Program-made: the position numbers and the translations under genes
Part shown: piece after piece, positions 33,832-42,860 of the stretch
Layout of the letters: each line of letters starts with the position of its first letter
How positions within the stretch are numbered: the stretch's first letter is position 1
NCBI GenBank assembly: GCA_045592225.1
Contig: JAZNUH010000007.1
Span: 1-51,313 of the forward strand
Direction: 5' to 3'
DNA: 51,313 nucleotides
DNA from: JAZNUH01 sp045592225
Lineage (GTDB): Bacteria; Bacillota; Clostridia; UMGS1883; UMGS1540
Notes under the pieces: generated by a model
Databases searched by the model: none
What the model saw: the letters and a program-made list of their open reading frames with translations, nothing else
What the model was told of the DNA's origin: nothing

Positions 33832-34416
33832 CTAAAACTTAAGTCCCTGAAAACCTAAAAATGCAAGGGAAAGAAGAGCGGCTGAAATAAGTGCTATGGG
33901 GAATCCCTGCAAAGGCTTGGGAATATCTGCAGTTTCAAGACGTTCACGAACACCTGCAAAAAGTAAAATTGCAACAGTAAAGCCGATGCCTGCAGAAGTA
34001 CCAAACACTACAGATTCAAGCATGTTGTATCCGTTTGCGGGATCAACAATTATAAGGGCAGAGCCTAAAACTGCACAGTTTGTTGTAATAAGGGGAAGAT
34101 AAATACCCAGAGCAGAGTAGAGCGAGGGACTTACCTTTTGCAAAAACATTTCGACAAACTGAACAAGCGCCGCAATAATAAGAATAAATGCAACTGTCTG
34201 CAGATATTCCATGTTAAAAGGAGCAAGCAGATAGGTTTGTACAATATATGTAAGGGCAGAAGAAATTGCCATTACAAATGTAACTGCCATACCCATGCCT
34301 ATAGCAGTATCTACTTTTTTGGAAACACCAAGAAAGGGACAAATACCTAAAAATCTTACAAGCACAAAATTATATATAAATATTGCACCTATGGAGATGG
34401 AAATAATATTACCCAT
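33832..34416 (-). CDS. rnfA: Rnf complex subunit A
   Basis: 194 residues, six helices. FLGICPFLGVSKK and TTNCAVLG are the conserved half-channel motifs shared by RnfA and RnfE, whose cysteines hold an intramembrane iron-sulfur centre. The ATG overlaps the rnfE stop by one base (TAATG). Confidence 0.95.
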   Translation of the reverse strand: MGNIISISIGAIFIYNFVLVRFLGICPFLGVSKKVDTAIGMGMAVTFVMAISSALTYIVQTYLLAPFNMEYLQTVAFILIIAALVQFVEMFLQKVSPSLYSALGIYLPLITTNCAVLGSALIIVDPANGYNMLESVVFGTSAGIGFTVAILLFAGVRERLETADIPKPLQGFPIALISAALLSLAFLGFQGLKF

Positions 34417-35003
34417 TATTTAGTCTCCTTTCTTTTGAGTTTAATAAAATTTATAATTCCAAGCAAAATACCAAGAGTTAAAAATCCGCCGGGAGCAAGT
34501 GTAATCATAAGGGCAGGATTGTCAAACAAATGATAACCTAAAATACTTCCGTTACCAAGTATTTCCCTGACCGATGAAATAAGAGAGAGGGAAAGCGTAA
34601 ACCCAAGCCCCATTCCAAGTCCGTCCATAGCCGATTTCATAACTCCGTTTTTGGAAGCAAAGGCTTCGGCGCGGGCGAGTATGATACAGTTTACAACAAT
34701 AAGCGGAATAAAAATGCCTAAAGTTTTTGAAAGCTCGGGCAAATATGCTTTGAGCAGCATTTCAATTGCCGACACAAAGCCCGCGATAATAACAATATAT
34801 GCCGCTATTCGTATTTTGGAGGGGATAAGCTTGCGAAGCAGCGATATAACAATGTTTGAGGCTACAAGTACAGCTGTTGCCGAAAGCCCCATACCAATGC
34901 CGTTTTCAAGTGAGGTTGTAACGGCAAGAGTAGGACACATACCAAGCAGAAGTACAAATGTGGGGTTTTCGGTTAAAAGACCGTTTTTGAATGTTTTAAA
35001 CAA
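34416..35003 (-). CDS. rnfE: Rnf complex subunit E
   Basis: 195 residues, six helices, paralogue of RnfA with the matching motifs LLGMCPTLAVTTS and VVNCIILARAEAFA. The start codon is TTG at 35003, directly after the rnfG stop, with GGGGG upstream; no nearer ATG would keep the conserved N-terminus. Confidence 0.93.
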   Translation of the reverse strand: MFKTFKNGLLTENPTFVLLLGMCPTLAVTTSLENGIGMGLSATAVLVASNIVISLLRKLIPSKIRIAAYIVIIAGFVSAIEMLLKAYLPELSKTLGIFIPLIVVNCIILARAEAFASKNGVMKSAMDGLGMGLGFTLSLSLISSVREILGNGSILGYHLFDNPALMITLAPGGFLTLGILLGIINFIKLKRKETK

Positions 35004-35534
35004 TTATATAACCCCCTTTTCTTCTAATATTTCAAGTGCGGAGTTAACGCCGTTTACAACCGCGTTGCTTGTAATGGTAGCGCCGCTTATTGCAGAAATC
35101 TGACTGCTGTTTTCGGGTGTGGATTTTGTTACCGTTAAAGGCAACTGACCGCCGACGAAACCATCTGTAAAAGCAGGCTCGGCAGCTTTTGCACCAAGGC
35201 CAGCAGTTTCAGCGTGTGAAATAATGCGTATGCCGGCAACTGTTTTATCTGTGTTTATTCCGACAATCATATTTATTGCACCACCAAATCCGGAGGATTC
35301 AACAGATACGCAATAGCCAACCGTATCAGCACCTTTTTTGGCTGCGTAAATTCCGTCCCCCATATCCTCAAAAGAGTCAGCAGGGATTATTTCAGCACGT
35401 GCCTCATTTTCTGCACGCATGGTATTTTGTGCAATTATATCCTTTGTGAGAAGGTTTACTCCTGACAGCATAAGAGTTACAATCAGTGTAATTATACAAA
35501 GTATACCGCCAAGACGAAGAATTTCTTTAGCCAC
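35004..35534 (-). CDS. rnfG: Rnf complex subunit G (covalent FMN)
   Basis: 176 residues: one N-terminal helix (about 9-29), then an outside FMN-binding domain ending in ISGATITSNAV, where T155 should carry FMN. The start is GTG at 35534, overlapping the end of rnfD by 8 nt, with GGGAGGTG upstream. Confidence 0.93.
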   Translation of the reverse strand: MAKEILRLGGILCIITLIVTLMLSGVNLLTKDIIAQNTMRAENEARAEIIPADSFEDMGDGIYAAKKGADTVGYCVSVESSGFGGAINMIVGINTDKTVAGIRIISHAETAGLGAKAAEPAFTDGFVGGQLPLTVTKSTPENSSQISAISGATITSNAVVNGVNSALEILEEKGVI

Positions 35535-36468
35535 GCTTTGACACCTCCCCGTATTTTCTGGGTTTTATGAATCTGTCAATAAGAGGTGTTGCAATGTTCA
35601 TAAGGAGAATTGAATAGGACACACCCTCGGCATAACCGCCGTAAAGTCTTATTATTGAGGTTATAAGTCCGCAACCTATTGCGAATATAATCTGTCCTGT
35701 TGCGGTAACAGGTGAGGTTACATAATCGGTTGCCATGAATATAGCACCTAAAATCAATCCGCCGCCTAAAATATGTGTAAGTGCATATGTAACATCAAAT
35801 GACGATGTGATGAGCATAAAAACAAATACTGTTGCTACATAGAAAAGGGGAATTCGAACTGAAATCACCTTTCTTATAACAAGGTAAATGCCGCCGATAA
35901 TAAGTGCAGCTGCACAGGTTTCACCAATACATCCGCTCATATTTCCAAGGAACATATCAGTTAATGAAACAGTGTTTGCAGCACCGTTTTTAAGATTTTG
36001 CAAAACAGTTGCCGAACTTACTGCATCAGGAGTAAAGGGAGGAACAAAGTTTGTCATTGCCGCGGGCCATGAAGCCATTAAAAAGGCACGTGCTGCCAAT
36101 GCGGGATTTATAAAGTTATGTCCTATCCCGCCAAACAACTGTTTGACAATGATTATAGCGAAAACACCGCCCAGAGCCACTTGCCACAAGGGCATAGAGG
36201 AGGGGAGGTTAAATGCCAGAAGAATACCTGTGACAACGGCACTTAAATCACATACCGTTATTTTTTTATTGCATATTTTTTGCCATATTCCTTCAGAAAG
36301 CACACAGCTTATAACAGAAACCCCCGTGATGAGAGCAACTCTGTAACCAAAGTAATATATACCCGCCAAAAGGGCAGGAATGAGTGCAATTATAACATCA
36401 AGCATAATTGTGCTTGTAGTGGTCTTGCTTCTTATATGTGGTGAAGAAGAAACCAAAAGCTTTTCCAA
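35527..36468 (-). CDS. rnfD: Rnf complex subunit D (covalent FMN, ion channel)
   Basis: 313 residues, about nine to ten helices. FINPALAARAFL is the conserved family segment, and SSATVL supplies the FMN-bearing T154. The start is TTG at 36468 after GGAGGG. It lies between rnfC (13 nt) and rnfG (8-nt overlap). Confidence 0.94.
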   Translation of the reverse strand: MEKLLVSSSPHIRSKTTTSTIMLDVIIALIPALLAGIYYFGYRVALITGVSVISCVLSEGIWQKICNKKITVCDLSAVVTGILLAFNLPSSMPLWQVALGGVFAIIIVKQLFGGIGHNFINPALAARAFLMASWPAAMTNFVPPFTPDAVSSATVLQNLKNGAANTVSLTDMFLGNMSGCIGETCAAALIIGGIYLVIRKVISVRIPLFYVATVFVFMLITSSFDVTYALTHILGGGLILGAIFMATDYVTSPVTATGQIIFAIGCGLITSIIRLYGGYAEGVSYSILLMNIATPLIDRFIKPRKYGEVSKRG

Positions 36469-36481
36469 GATAAAACCCTCC

Positions 36482-37786
36482 TTATTTTCTGGCTTTCTTA
36501 GCTCGTATTTTTTGCTTGGCGAGTCTTATAGACTGAACAAGATGCCTGTTTGCGGGACAGGAATAAGTACACGAGCCACATTCAATACAATCCATTACGC
36601 CGTTCTTTTCGCACTTATCAAAGTCTCCCATATCGGAGTAAGCAAAAAGATTTAAGGGGAGCAGATGTATAGGACAGCCTGCTGCACATCTTCCGCAACG
36701 GATACAGTTTGTAGGTTCAGGAACAAGCGCAGTTTTTTCGTCAAACGCCAGAAGTGCACCTGTACCTTTTACAACCGGAATGTCAAGTGAACTGAGTGAA
36801 AGACCCATCATGGGACCACCCATAAGTATTTTTGCGGCAGGTTCTGTTAATCCGCCTGCTGCATCAATCAAATCTTGCATGGGCATTCCAAGACGCACCG
36901 AGAAGTTGCGCGGGGATTTTACAATGGGACCGGAAACGGTCACAATACGACGCACAAGTGGCATACCGCTTTCGTATGCACGGGCGATGGCTGTACAGGT
37001 GTCAACGTTTACAACAATAACACCAACATCCAGCGGCAGACCGCCGGAGGGAACCTGAAGACCTGTGATGGCATTAATCAACTGCTTTTCAGAGCCCTGG
37101 GGATATTTTGTTTTTAATACTTTTACCCTGATAGCTGTTCCAGTAGCGGCATTTTTGATGTTATTTATAGCCTCGGGTTTGTTTTCTTCAATAGCTATAA
37201 CGCATTTTTCTGCCTTAAGAGATGACATTATCTTTAAAAGACCGGAAACAACCTCGGCTGGTGTTTCGATCATAACCCTGTGGTCGCTTGTGAGATATGG
37301 TTCACATTCGGCACCGTTAACAATAATGTATTTTACCTTTTTGTCAGGCGGGGGTGAGAGCTTTATGTGAGTGGGAAAGCCTGCACCACCCATGCCGACA
37401 ATACCCGCTTTGCGAACAATGTCACACAAAGGCGCATCCTGCGCGGGGGGAGATACAGTTTCACAAATTTCGTCTTTATAGTCGTTTTTTATTACAACAC
37501 AGGTAACCATACTTCCGTTAGGTGTAAGGCGGGGTTCAATTGCAATAACTTCACCCGAAACCGAGGAATGGATGGGGCTCGACATAAAAGCATCGGAGTC
37601 GCCGATTTTTTGCCACATCTTGACCCGGTCACCTTTTTTAACAAGGGGTTCACAGGGGGCACCCAAGTGTTGCTGCATAGGAAAAACCATTATTTCCGCA
37701 GGCGGCAGAATACTTATTGGTATATCTCGTGTCTGTTCTTTGTGGTCGTGGGGATGAATGCCGCCACGAAATGTATATTTTTTCAA
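36482..37786 (-). CDS. rnfC: Rnf complex subunit C (NADH site)
   Basis: 434 residues, soluble. It opens TFRGGIHPHDHKEQT, has the glycine-rich NADH/FMN site GMGGAGFPTHIKL (about 130) and two 4Fe-4S motifs CIRCGRCAAGCPIHLLP and CIECGSCTYSCP near the C-terminus. It donates electrons to NAD+. The start is TTG at 37786, placed 7 nt after GAGGTGA. It leads the order rnfC-D-G-E-A-B, the arrangement of Acetobacterium-type complexes. Confidence 0.95.
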   Translation of the reverse strand: MKKYTFRGGIHPHDHKEQTRDIPISILPPAEIMVFPMQQHLGAPCEPLVKKGDRVKMWQKIGDSDAFMSSPIHSSVSGEVIAIEPRLTPNGSMVTCVVIKNDYKDEICETVSPPAQDAPLCDIVRKAGIVGMGGAGFPTHIKLSPPPDKKVKYIIVNGAECEPYLTSDHRVMIETPAEVVSGLLKIMSSLKAEKCVIAIEENKPEAINNIKNAATGTAIRVKVLKTKYPQGSEKQLINAITGLQVPSGGLPLDVGVIVVNVDTCTAIARAYESGMPLVRRIVTVSGPIVKSPRNFSVRLGMPMQDLIDAAGGLTEPAAKILMGGPMMGLSLSSLDIPVVKGTGALLAFDEKTALVPEPTNCIRCGRCAAGCPIHLLPLNLFAYSDMGDFDKCEKNGVMDCIECGSCTYSCPANRHLVQSIRLAKQKIRAKKARK

Positions 37787-37814
37787 AGTTAAATCACCTC
37801 TTTGTCAACACTAT

Positions 37815-37843
37815 ATTATAAGATATTTATAAAAATTTTGCAA
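37815..37843 (-). promoter_or_regulatory. Promoter of the rnf operon
   Basis: Minus strand TTGCAA (37843-37838), a 17-nt spacer, consensus TATAAT (37820-37815). Confidence 0.8.
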
Positions 37844-37912
37844 TGAATTTTAATAAATTAGTATACTTTTTGACAGATAAATGTGTAAATTAAGGTATAT
37901 TGACAAATGGTA

Positions 37913-37941
37913 TTGAAAAAAGGGCGGAAATGTAGTATTAT
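37913..37941 (+). promoter_or_regulatory. Promoter of the SpoIID-like/queA/tgt operon
   Basis: TTGAAA (37913-37918), a 17-nt spacer, TATTAT (37936-37941). A TTGACA at 37900 has no well-placed -10. Confidence 0.6.
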
Positions 37942-37964
37942 ATACATGGCAAGGAGCTGATATT

Positions 37965-39242
37965 ATGAAAAGGATTATTTCGCTTGTACTTTCGTTTTTA
38001 TTGCTTTTTCCCTGTGTGGTAATTGCAGATACAAGTGGAGCAGGATATATAAAAATAGGACTGTTTTTCGGAAGTAGCGCAAAAAACAGTATTAAACTTA
38101 CGTCAGATGGCGGATTTGTTATAGGTCAGGGAGAGGATACATATTATTCGGCGGATATTACTCTTGACACAACAGAAATTACAGTTTCCAAATCTGCAGA
38201 CGGTGGTTTTGATGTAAACGGACAGGTTTATGCTCAAAAGGAAATAAGTATAAAGCCGATAGGCGAAAAAATTTCTGTCGATGGTGTATGGTACAGAGGG
38301 TTTATATATTTAAAAAGGCTTGACAACAGTGATATGACCGTTATAAACGTGGTTGACCTTGAAGAATATTTATATTCGGTAATTGGTCAGGAAATGTCAC
38401 CTTCATGGAATATTGAAGCACTCAAGGCGCAGGCAGTGTGTGCCAGAACATATGCTCTGAGAAACCTTGATACCTATAAATCATACGGTTTTAATTTGTG
38501 TACTACACAGAGAACGCAGGTTTATCTCGGTATAAAAAGTGAAACAGAGAGAACTATACGCGCAGTTGAAGAAACACGCGGTAAAACAGTGCGTTATAAT
38601 GGTGCACTCGCGGAAGTGTTTTATTTCTCATCAAGCGGCGGCAGAACCGCAAGCTCGAAGGATGTGTGGTTTGCAGATTTACCATACCTTAAAAGCGTAA
38701 ACGATATTTACGAAAACCCTTCGGAAGCCACAAGCTCAAGCTGGAGCGTTACTCTTTCGGCGGCTGACATCAAATCAAAGCTTTCGGCAAGAGGTGTGGA
38801 TATTGGAGATGTCACTTCGGTTAAAGTTACCGGTTACGGTGACGGCGGAATTGTAACAGAAACAACAGTTTATGGTACGCAGGGTGAGTACAAGGTTAAA
38901 AAAGACAGTAACCGCAGCTTTTTTGGTGCAAAAAGTCAGGACTTTGTAATTACCGGTATGTCAGGCGGACTTACAGATGTATACGGAAGCAGTGTATCAT
39001 CGGGCAGAAGAGTATTGTCGCATCTGGGTGAAAGTGAACTGGATGTGAATAATGTATCAATTCTTACAGAGAACGGAGTTATTACCCCTTCGATGATTTC
39101 GGGCGACAGCATAACTCTTACAGGTCATGGATGGGGACACAAGGTCGGTATGAGTCAATGGGGTGCCAAGGCTATGGCAGACCAGGGCTTTGGTTTTGAA
39201 GATATACTCAAGTTTTATTTTACAGGAGTGGATATAGGATAA
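37965..39242 (+). CDS. SpoIID/LytB-domain exported protein
   Basis: 425 residues with a signal peptide (cleavage near residue 22). The SpoIID domain is clear: VVDLEEYLYSVIGQEMSPSW (conserved catalytic glutamate region), LKAQAVCARTYAL, and a C-terminal HGWGHKVGMSQWGAKAMA. SpoIID is a lytic transglycosylase that works on denuded glycan during engulfment; LytB-type relatives modify amidases. This copy lies outside any sporulation cluster and reads into queA with 1 nt between, so a vegetative wall role is possible. Ribosome site AAGGAG. Confidence 0.88.
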   Translation: MKRIISLVLSFLLLFPCVVIADTSGAGYIKIGLFFGSSAKNSIKLTSDGGFVIGQGEDTYYSADITLDTTEITVSKSADGGFDVNGQVYAQKEISIKPIGEKISVDGVWYRGFIYLKRLDNSDMTVINVVDLEEYLYSVIGQEMSPSWNIEALKAQAVCARTYALRNLDTYKSYGFNLCTTQRTQVYLGIKSETERTIRAVEETRGKTVRYNGALAEVFYFSSSGGRTASSKDVWFADLPYLKSVNDIYENPSEATSSSWSVTLSAADIKSKLSARGVDIGDVTSVKVTGYGDGGIVTETTVYGTQGEYKVKKDSNRSFFGAKSQDFVITGMSGGLTDVYGSSVSSGRRVLSHLGESELDVNNVSILTENGVITPSMISGDSITLTGHGWGHKVGMSQWGAKAMADQGFGFEDILKFYFTGVDIG

Positions 39243-39243
39243 T

Positions 39244-40281
39244 ATGAGAACAGACGATTTTGATTACGTGTTACCCGAGGAGCTTATAGCACAGGAACCC
39301 CTTGCAGACAGAAGCTCTTCGAGGTTGCTTGTGGTAAATGGGGATAAGCGTGAGCATAAAACATTTACAGATTTAATAGATTTATTAAACGAGGGAGACT
39401 GTCTGGTGCTTAATAATACCAGGGTTCTCCCTGCCCGTTTGTACGGCAGTAAAAAGGGAACAGGCGGTGCAATTGAGTTTTTACTTCTGGAGCGTAAAAG
39501 TATTGACACCTGGGAGGTTGCATTAAAGCCGGGCAGAAAAGCAAAACCCGGTGCGGTATTTGTTTTTGGTGATTGCCTTGAGGCAGAGATACTTGAAGTA
39601 ATAGAAGGCGGTAACCGTATTGTAAAATTCAGGTATGAGGGTGTGTTTGAAGAAATACTTGACGAACTTGGTGAAATGCCTCTTCCGCACTACATAACCA
39701 AAAAGCTTGAGAATAAAGAAAGATACCAGACGGTGTATTCTAAAGAAAACGGTTCGGCGGCGGCGCCTACGGCAGGACTGCACTTTACAAACGAATTTCT
39801 GGATAAAATAAAGAAAAAGGGTGTGGATATTGCTTTTCTTACCCTTCACGTGGGACTTGGAACATTTCGCCCTGTTAAGGTTGACGATGTTACAAAACAC
39901 AAAATGCACTCAGAATGTTATTCGGTAAGCCAGGAGGCAGCGGACAAAATAAACAACTGTAAAAAAAGGGGCGGACGTGTTATCTGCGTTGGGACAACAT
40001 CTGTAAGAACAGTTGAGTCGGTGGCAGCTGATGACGGAACAATGTGTGCAAAATCGGGCAGAACCGAAATTTTTATATATCCGGGTTACAAATTCAAGGT
40101 GGTGGATGCTCTTGTTACAAATTTCCACCTTCCAAAATCAACACTTATAATGCTTGTCAGCGCTCTCGGCGGTAAGGAAAATATACTTGCAGCATATAAT
40201 GAGGCGGTGCAGGAGAAATACAGATTTTTCTCTTTCGGTGATGCAAGCTTTATATACAAAACGGAGGGAAATAATGTTTAA
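39244..40281 (+). CDS. queA: S-adenosylmethionine:tRNA ribosyltransferase-isomerase
   Basis: 345 residues. Transfers and rearranges the ribosyl group of SAM on preQ1-tRNA to make epoxyqueuosine. Opens DDFDYVLPEELIAQEP; LVLNNTRVLPARLYG, AAPTAGLHFT, LHVGLGTFRPV and TNFHLPKSTLIMLVSA are family blocks. It overlaps tgt by 8 nt, a common pairing. Confidence 0.96.
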   Translation: MRTDDFDYVLPEELIAQEPLADRSSSRLLVVNGDKREHKTFTDLIDLLNEGDCLVLNNTRVLPARLYGSKKGTGGAIEFLLLERKSIDTWEVALKPGRKAKPGAVFVFGDCLEAEILEVIEGGNRIVKFRYEGVFEEILDELGEMPLPHYITKKLENKERYQTVYSKENGSAAAPTAGLHFTNEFLDKIKKKGVDIAFLTLHVGLGTFRPVKVDDVTKHKMHSECYSVSQEAADKINNCKKRGGRVICVGTTSVRTVESVAADDGTMCAKSGRTEIFIYPGYKFKVVDALVTNFHLPKSTLIMLVSALGGKENILAAYNEAVQEKYRFFSFGDASFIYKTEGNNV

Positions 40282-41404
40282 ATTACTTGAAAAAGACGGC
40301 AGAGCAAGACGTGGCAGATTTGAAACAGTTCACGGTACTGTTGAAACTCCCGTGTTTATGAATGTAGGCACCTGTGCGGCTATAAAGGGTGGTATATCCA
40401 CAATGGACCTTAAAGAAATAGGCTGTCAGGTTGAGCTTTCAAATACATACCATCTGCATGTACGCCCGGGTGATACCATTGTGCGTGATATGGGCGGTCT
40501 GCACAAGTTTATGAACTGGGACAGACCCATTCTTACAGATAGTGGTGGCTTTCAGGTGTTTTCTCTTTCATCCCTGAGAAAAATCAAAGAAGAGGGTGTA
40601 TATTTCAGCTCTCACGTTGACGGTAAAAAGATTTTTATGGGACCCGAAGAGAGTATGCAGATTCAGTCAAACCTTGCATCTACAATTGCAATGGCATTTG
40701 ACGAATGTGTTGAAAATCCTGCTACATATGAATATGTTAAAAAGTCGGCAGAGCGCACTACAAGATGGCTCCGCCGGTGCGATGCAAAAATGAAAAAACT
40801 GAATGCTGACCCTGCTACAATAAACCAAAATCAGTTGCTTTTCGGTATAAATCAGGGTGGTACTTATGAAGATATAAGAATTGAGCATATGAAGGAAATT
40901 GCAAAGCTTGATTTACCCGGTTATGCAATAGGTGGTCTTGCGGTAGGTGAAAGTCATGAAGAAATGTACAGAATAATTGATGCAGTTGAACCCTTTATGC
41001 CCGATGACAGGCCCCGTTATCTTATGGGTGTGGGTACACCTGTTAACATTCTTGAAGGTGTAAGACGCGGTGTAGACTTTTTTGATTGCGTAATGCCAAG
41101 CAGAAATGCCCGCCACGCAAATCTGTTTACAAGCAGGGGAGTTGTAAATCTTAACAACGCAAAATACGAAAGGGACAATTCGCCCATCGATCCCGAATGT
41201 GATTGCCCGGCGTGCAGAAACTATACAAGGTCATATATCCGCCATCTGTTTAAGGCGGGGGAGATGCTTGGTATGCGTCTGGCTGTACTGCATAATCTGT
41301 ATTTCTATAACAAGCTTATGGCAGATATCCGTCTTGCGATAGAAGAAAAGAGATTTGATAAATTCTGCGAAGAAAAAGAACCTTTATTTTTGAGCCGAGT
41401 ATAA
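40274..41404 (+). CDS. tgt: tRNA-guanine transglycosylase
   Basis: 376 residues. Swaps guanine-34 for preQ1 in GUN-anticodon tRNAs. ATG 40274 (MFKLLEKDGRARRG) follows GGAGG; a longer frame into queA is discarded. LTDSGGFQVFSL contains an active-site aspartate; FDCVMPSRNARHANLFT and the zinc site DCDCPACRNYTRSYIRHLF complete the enzyme. Terminated at 41403-41435. Confidence 0.96.
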   Translation: MFKLLEKDGRARRGRFETVHGTVETPVFMNVGTCAAIKGGISTMDLKEIGCQVELSNTYHLHVRPGDTIVRDMGGLHKFMNWDRPILTDSGGFQVFSLSSLRKIKEEGVYFSSHVDGKKIFMGPEESMQIQSNLASTIAMAFDECVENPATYEYVKKSAERTTRWLRRCDAKMKKLNADPATINQNQLLFGINQGGTYEDIRIEHMKEIAKLDLPGYAIGGLAVGESHEEMYRIIDAVEPFMPDDRPRYLMGVGTPVNILEGVRRGVDFFDCVMPSRNARHANLFTSRGVVNLNNAKYERDNSPIDPECDCPACRNYTRSYIRHLFKAGEMLGMRLAVLHNLYFYNKLMADIRLAIEEKRFDKFCEEKEPLFLSRV

Positions 41405-41435
41405 AAAATGGGTGTAATTTTACACCCATTTTTTT
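41403..41435. terminator. Terminator between convergent tgt and lexA
   Basis: AAAAAATGGGTGTA pairs with TACACCCATTTTTT over a short loop, with T-runs on both strands, so it can serve both genes. Confidence 0.88.
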
Positions 41436-42054
41436 ATAACATTCTGTAAACGCCAATTACTTTTCCTAAAATAACCGCTTCGGTTGTGATAATTGGTTCC
41501 ATATAATCGTTTTCAGGCTGAAGACGTATATGTGTTTTTTCGTTGTAAAAGGTTTTGACAGTAGCCTCACCATCTATCATAGCCACTGCAATTTCACCAT
41601 TTGATACTGAAGGCTGTTTACTTACAATTACATAGTCGCCGTTGAGTATTCCTGCGTTTATCATGCTTTCACCACGTACCTTAAGCATAAATACATCCTT
41701 GTTATGTGCAAAATCCATAGGCAGGGGGAAGGTGCGCTGAACATTTTCCTCTGCGAGAATTGGTGTTCCTGCGGCAACATTACCTATAACCGGCACTTCC
41801 ATAAAGTTGTCAGAGGCTTCTGCCTTCTTTTTTGGGGAAGCTACGGTAACCGAACGGTTTTTGTGTGGGGCAGACTTAAGAATGCCCATGGCCTTCATCC
41901 TTGTAATGTAACCGTGCACGGTGGATGGGGAACTAAGACCTACTGCTTCACATATTTCTCTTACCGAGGGGTTGTAGCCCTGTTCCTCGGTGGTTTTTGT
42001 AATATAATCAAGTATTTCCTGTTGTTTCGGGGTAAGATTAGCTTTATCTGACAT
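41434..42054 (-). CDS. lexA: SOS repressor LexA
   Basis: 206 residues. The winged-helix DNA-binding domain (1-70: LTPKQQEILDYI, SVREICEAVGLSSPSTVHGYI) is followed by the self-cleaving domain: scissile Ala95-Gly96 in NVAAGTPI, nucleophile S130 in VRGESMINAG and general base K167 in EATVKTFY. RecA-triggered cleavage releases SOS genes. Its own promoter carries a LexA box. The expected leader is only about 13 nt, ribosome site GAGGTGAT. Confidence 0.96.
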   Translation of the reverse strand: MSDKANLTPKQQEILDYITKTTEEQGYNPSVREICEAVGLSSPSTVHGYITRMKAMGILKSAPHKNRSVTVASPKKKAEASDNFMEVPVIGNVAAGTPILAEENVQRTFPLPMDFAHNKDVFMLKVRGESMINAGILNGDYVIVSKQPSVSNGEIAVAMIDGEATVKTFYNEKTHIRLQPENDYMEPIITTEAVILGKVIGVYRML

Positions 42055-42073
42055 TTAAATCACCTCTGGAGGT

Positions 42074-42102
42074 ATTATATCATAAATAAAAGCATAATGC
42101 AA
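42074..42102 (-). promoter_or_regulatory. Promoter of lexA
   Basis: Minus strand TTGCAT (42102-42097), a 17-nt spacer, TATAAT (42079-42074). Confidence 0.8.
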
Positions 42103-42113
42103 ACATTTGTTCG
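42100..42113. promoter_or_regulatory. LexA operator (SOS box) of lexA
   Basis: On the minus strand CGAACAAATGTTTG fits the Gram-positive consensus CGAAC-N4-GTTCG with one mismatch. It overlaps the -35 hexamer by three bases, the place for autorepression. Confidence 0.85.
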
Positions 42114-42163
42114 GTAATTTTTAAAAAAAATTAAAAAAGGCATCATTTTTTTGAATTTAATAG

Positions 42164-42192
42164 TTGTTTTTACTTGCATTTTCCTGTATAAT
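42164..42192 (+). promoter_or_regulatory. Promoter of the cysE-cysS-mrnC operon
   Basis: TTGTTT (42164-42169), a 17-nt spacer, TATAAT (42187-42192). Confidence 0.65.
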
Positions 42193-42224
42193 CGTATAGA
42201 ATATTAAAATTGAGGAGATATGCT

Positions 42225-42860
42225 ATGTTTAAAAACCTCAGATATGATATTAAAGCAATAATGGACAGAGACCCTGCCGCAACAAGTGCCGCACAGGTTT
42301 TTTTCCTGTATCCGGGACTATGGGCGGTTATATGGCATCGTCTGGCTCATTTTCTTTACAGGCATAAACGTTACTTTCTTGCACGTTGGGTTTCGCAAAC
42401 TGTAAGGCAGTTTACGGGAATTGAAATTCACCCCGGCGCAACAATAGGCAGAGGCTTGCTAATTGATCATGGTATGGGTGTTGTCATTGGTGAAACAGCC
42501 GAGGTAGGAGATAACGTAACAATTTATCAGGGAGTTACCTTGGGTGGTACCGGTAAGGATACGGGCAAACGTCATCCGACAATTGGTGACAACGTAATCA
42601 TCGGTGCCGGTGCAAAGGTTCTCGGACCCTTTACCGTTGGAGAAAATTCCAAAATTGCAGCTAATGCAGTGGTTTTAAACGAGGTGCTTCCCGGTTCAAC
42701 CTGCGTGGGTGTACCTGCAAGAATGGTTAAACGCAACAATGAGAGAATAAGCAGTCTGGACCATATTCATATGCCTGACCCTGTTTCGCAGGAGCTGTGC
42801 AGAATGCTTATAAGAATAGAAAAGCTTGAAAAGGAGATTCACAAAAATGAAGCTTTATAA
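42225..42860 (+). CDS. cysE: Serine O-acetyltransferase
   Basis: 211 residues. Acetylates serine with acetyl-CoA for cysteine synthesis. The N-terminal helices (RDPAATSAAQVFFLYPGLWA) lead into left-handed hexapeptide repeats with GIEIHPGATIGRGLLIDHGM, GETAEVGDNVTIYQGVTLGG and NVIIGAGAKVLGPFTVG. ATG 42225 follows GAGGAG. It overlaps cysS by 14 nt; this pairing links cysteine supply to tRNA charging. Confidence 0.95.
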   Translation: MFKNLRYDIKAIMDRDPAATSAAQVFFLYPGLWAVIWHRLAHFLYRHKRYFLARWVSQTVRQFTGIEIHPGATIGRGLLIDHGMGVVIGETAEVGDNVTIYQGVTLGGTGKDTGKRHPTIGDNVIIGAGAKVLGPFTVGENSKIAANAVVLNEVLPGSTCVGVPARMVKRNNERISSLDHIHMPDPVSQELCRMLIRIEKLEKEIHKNEAL

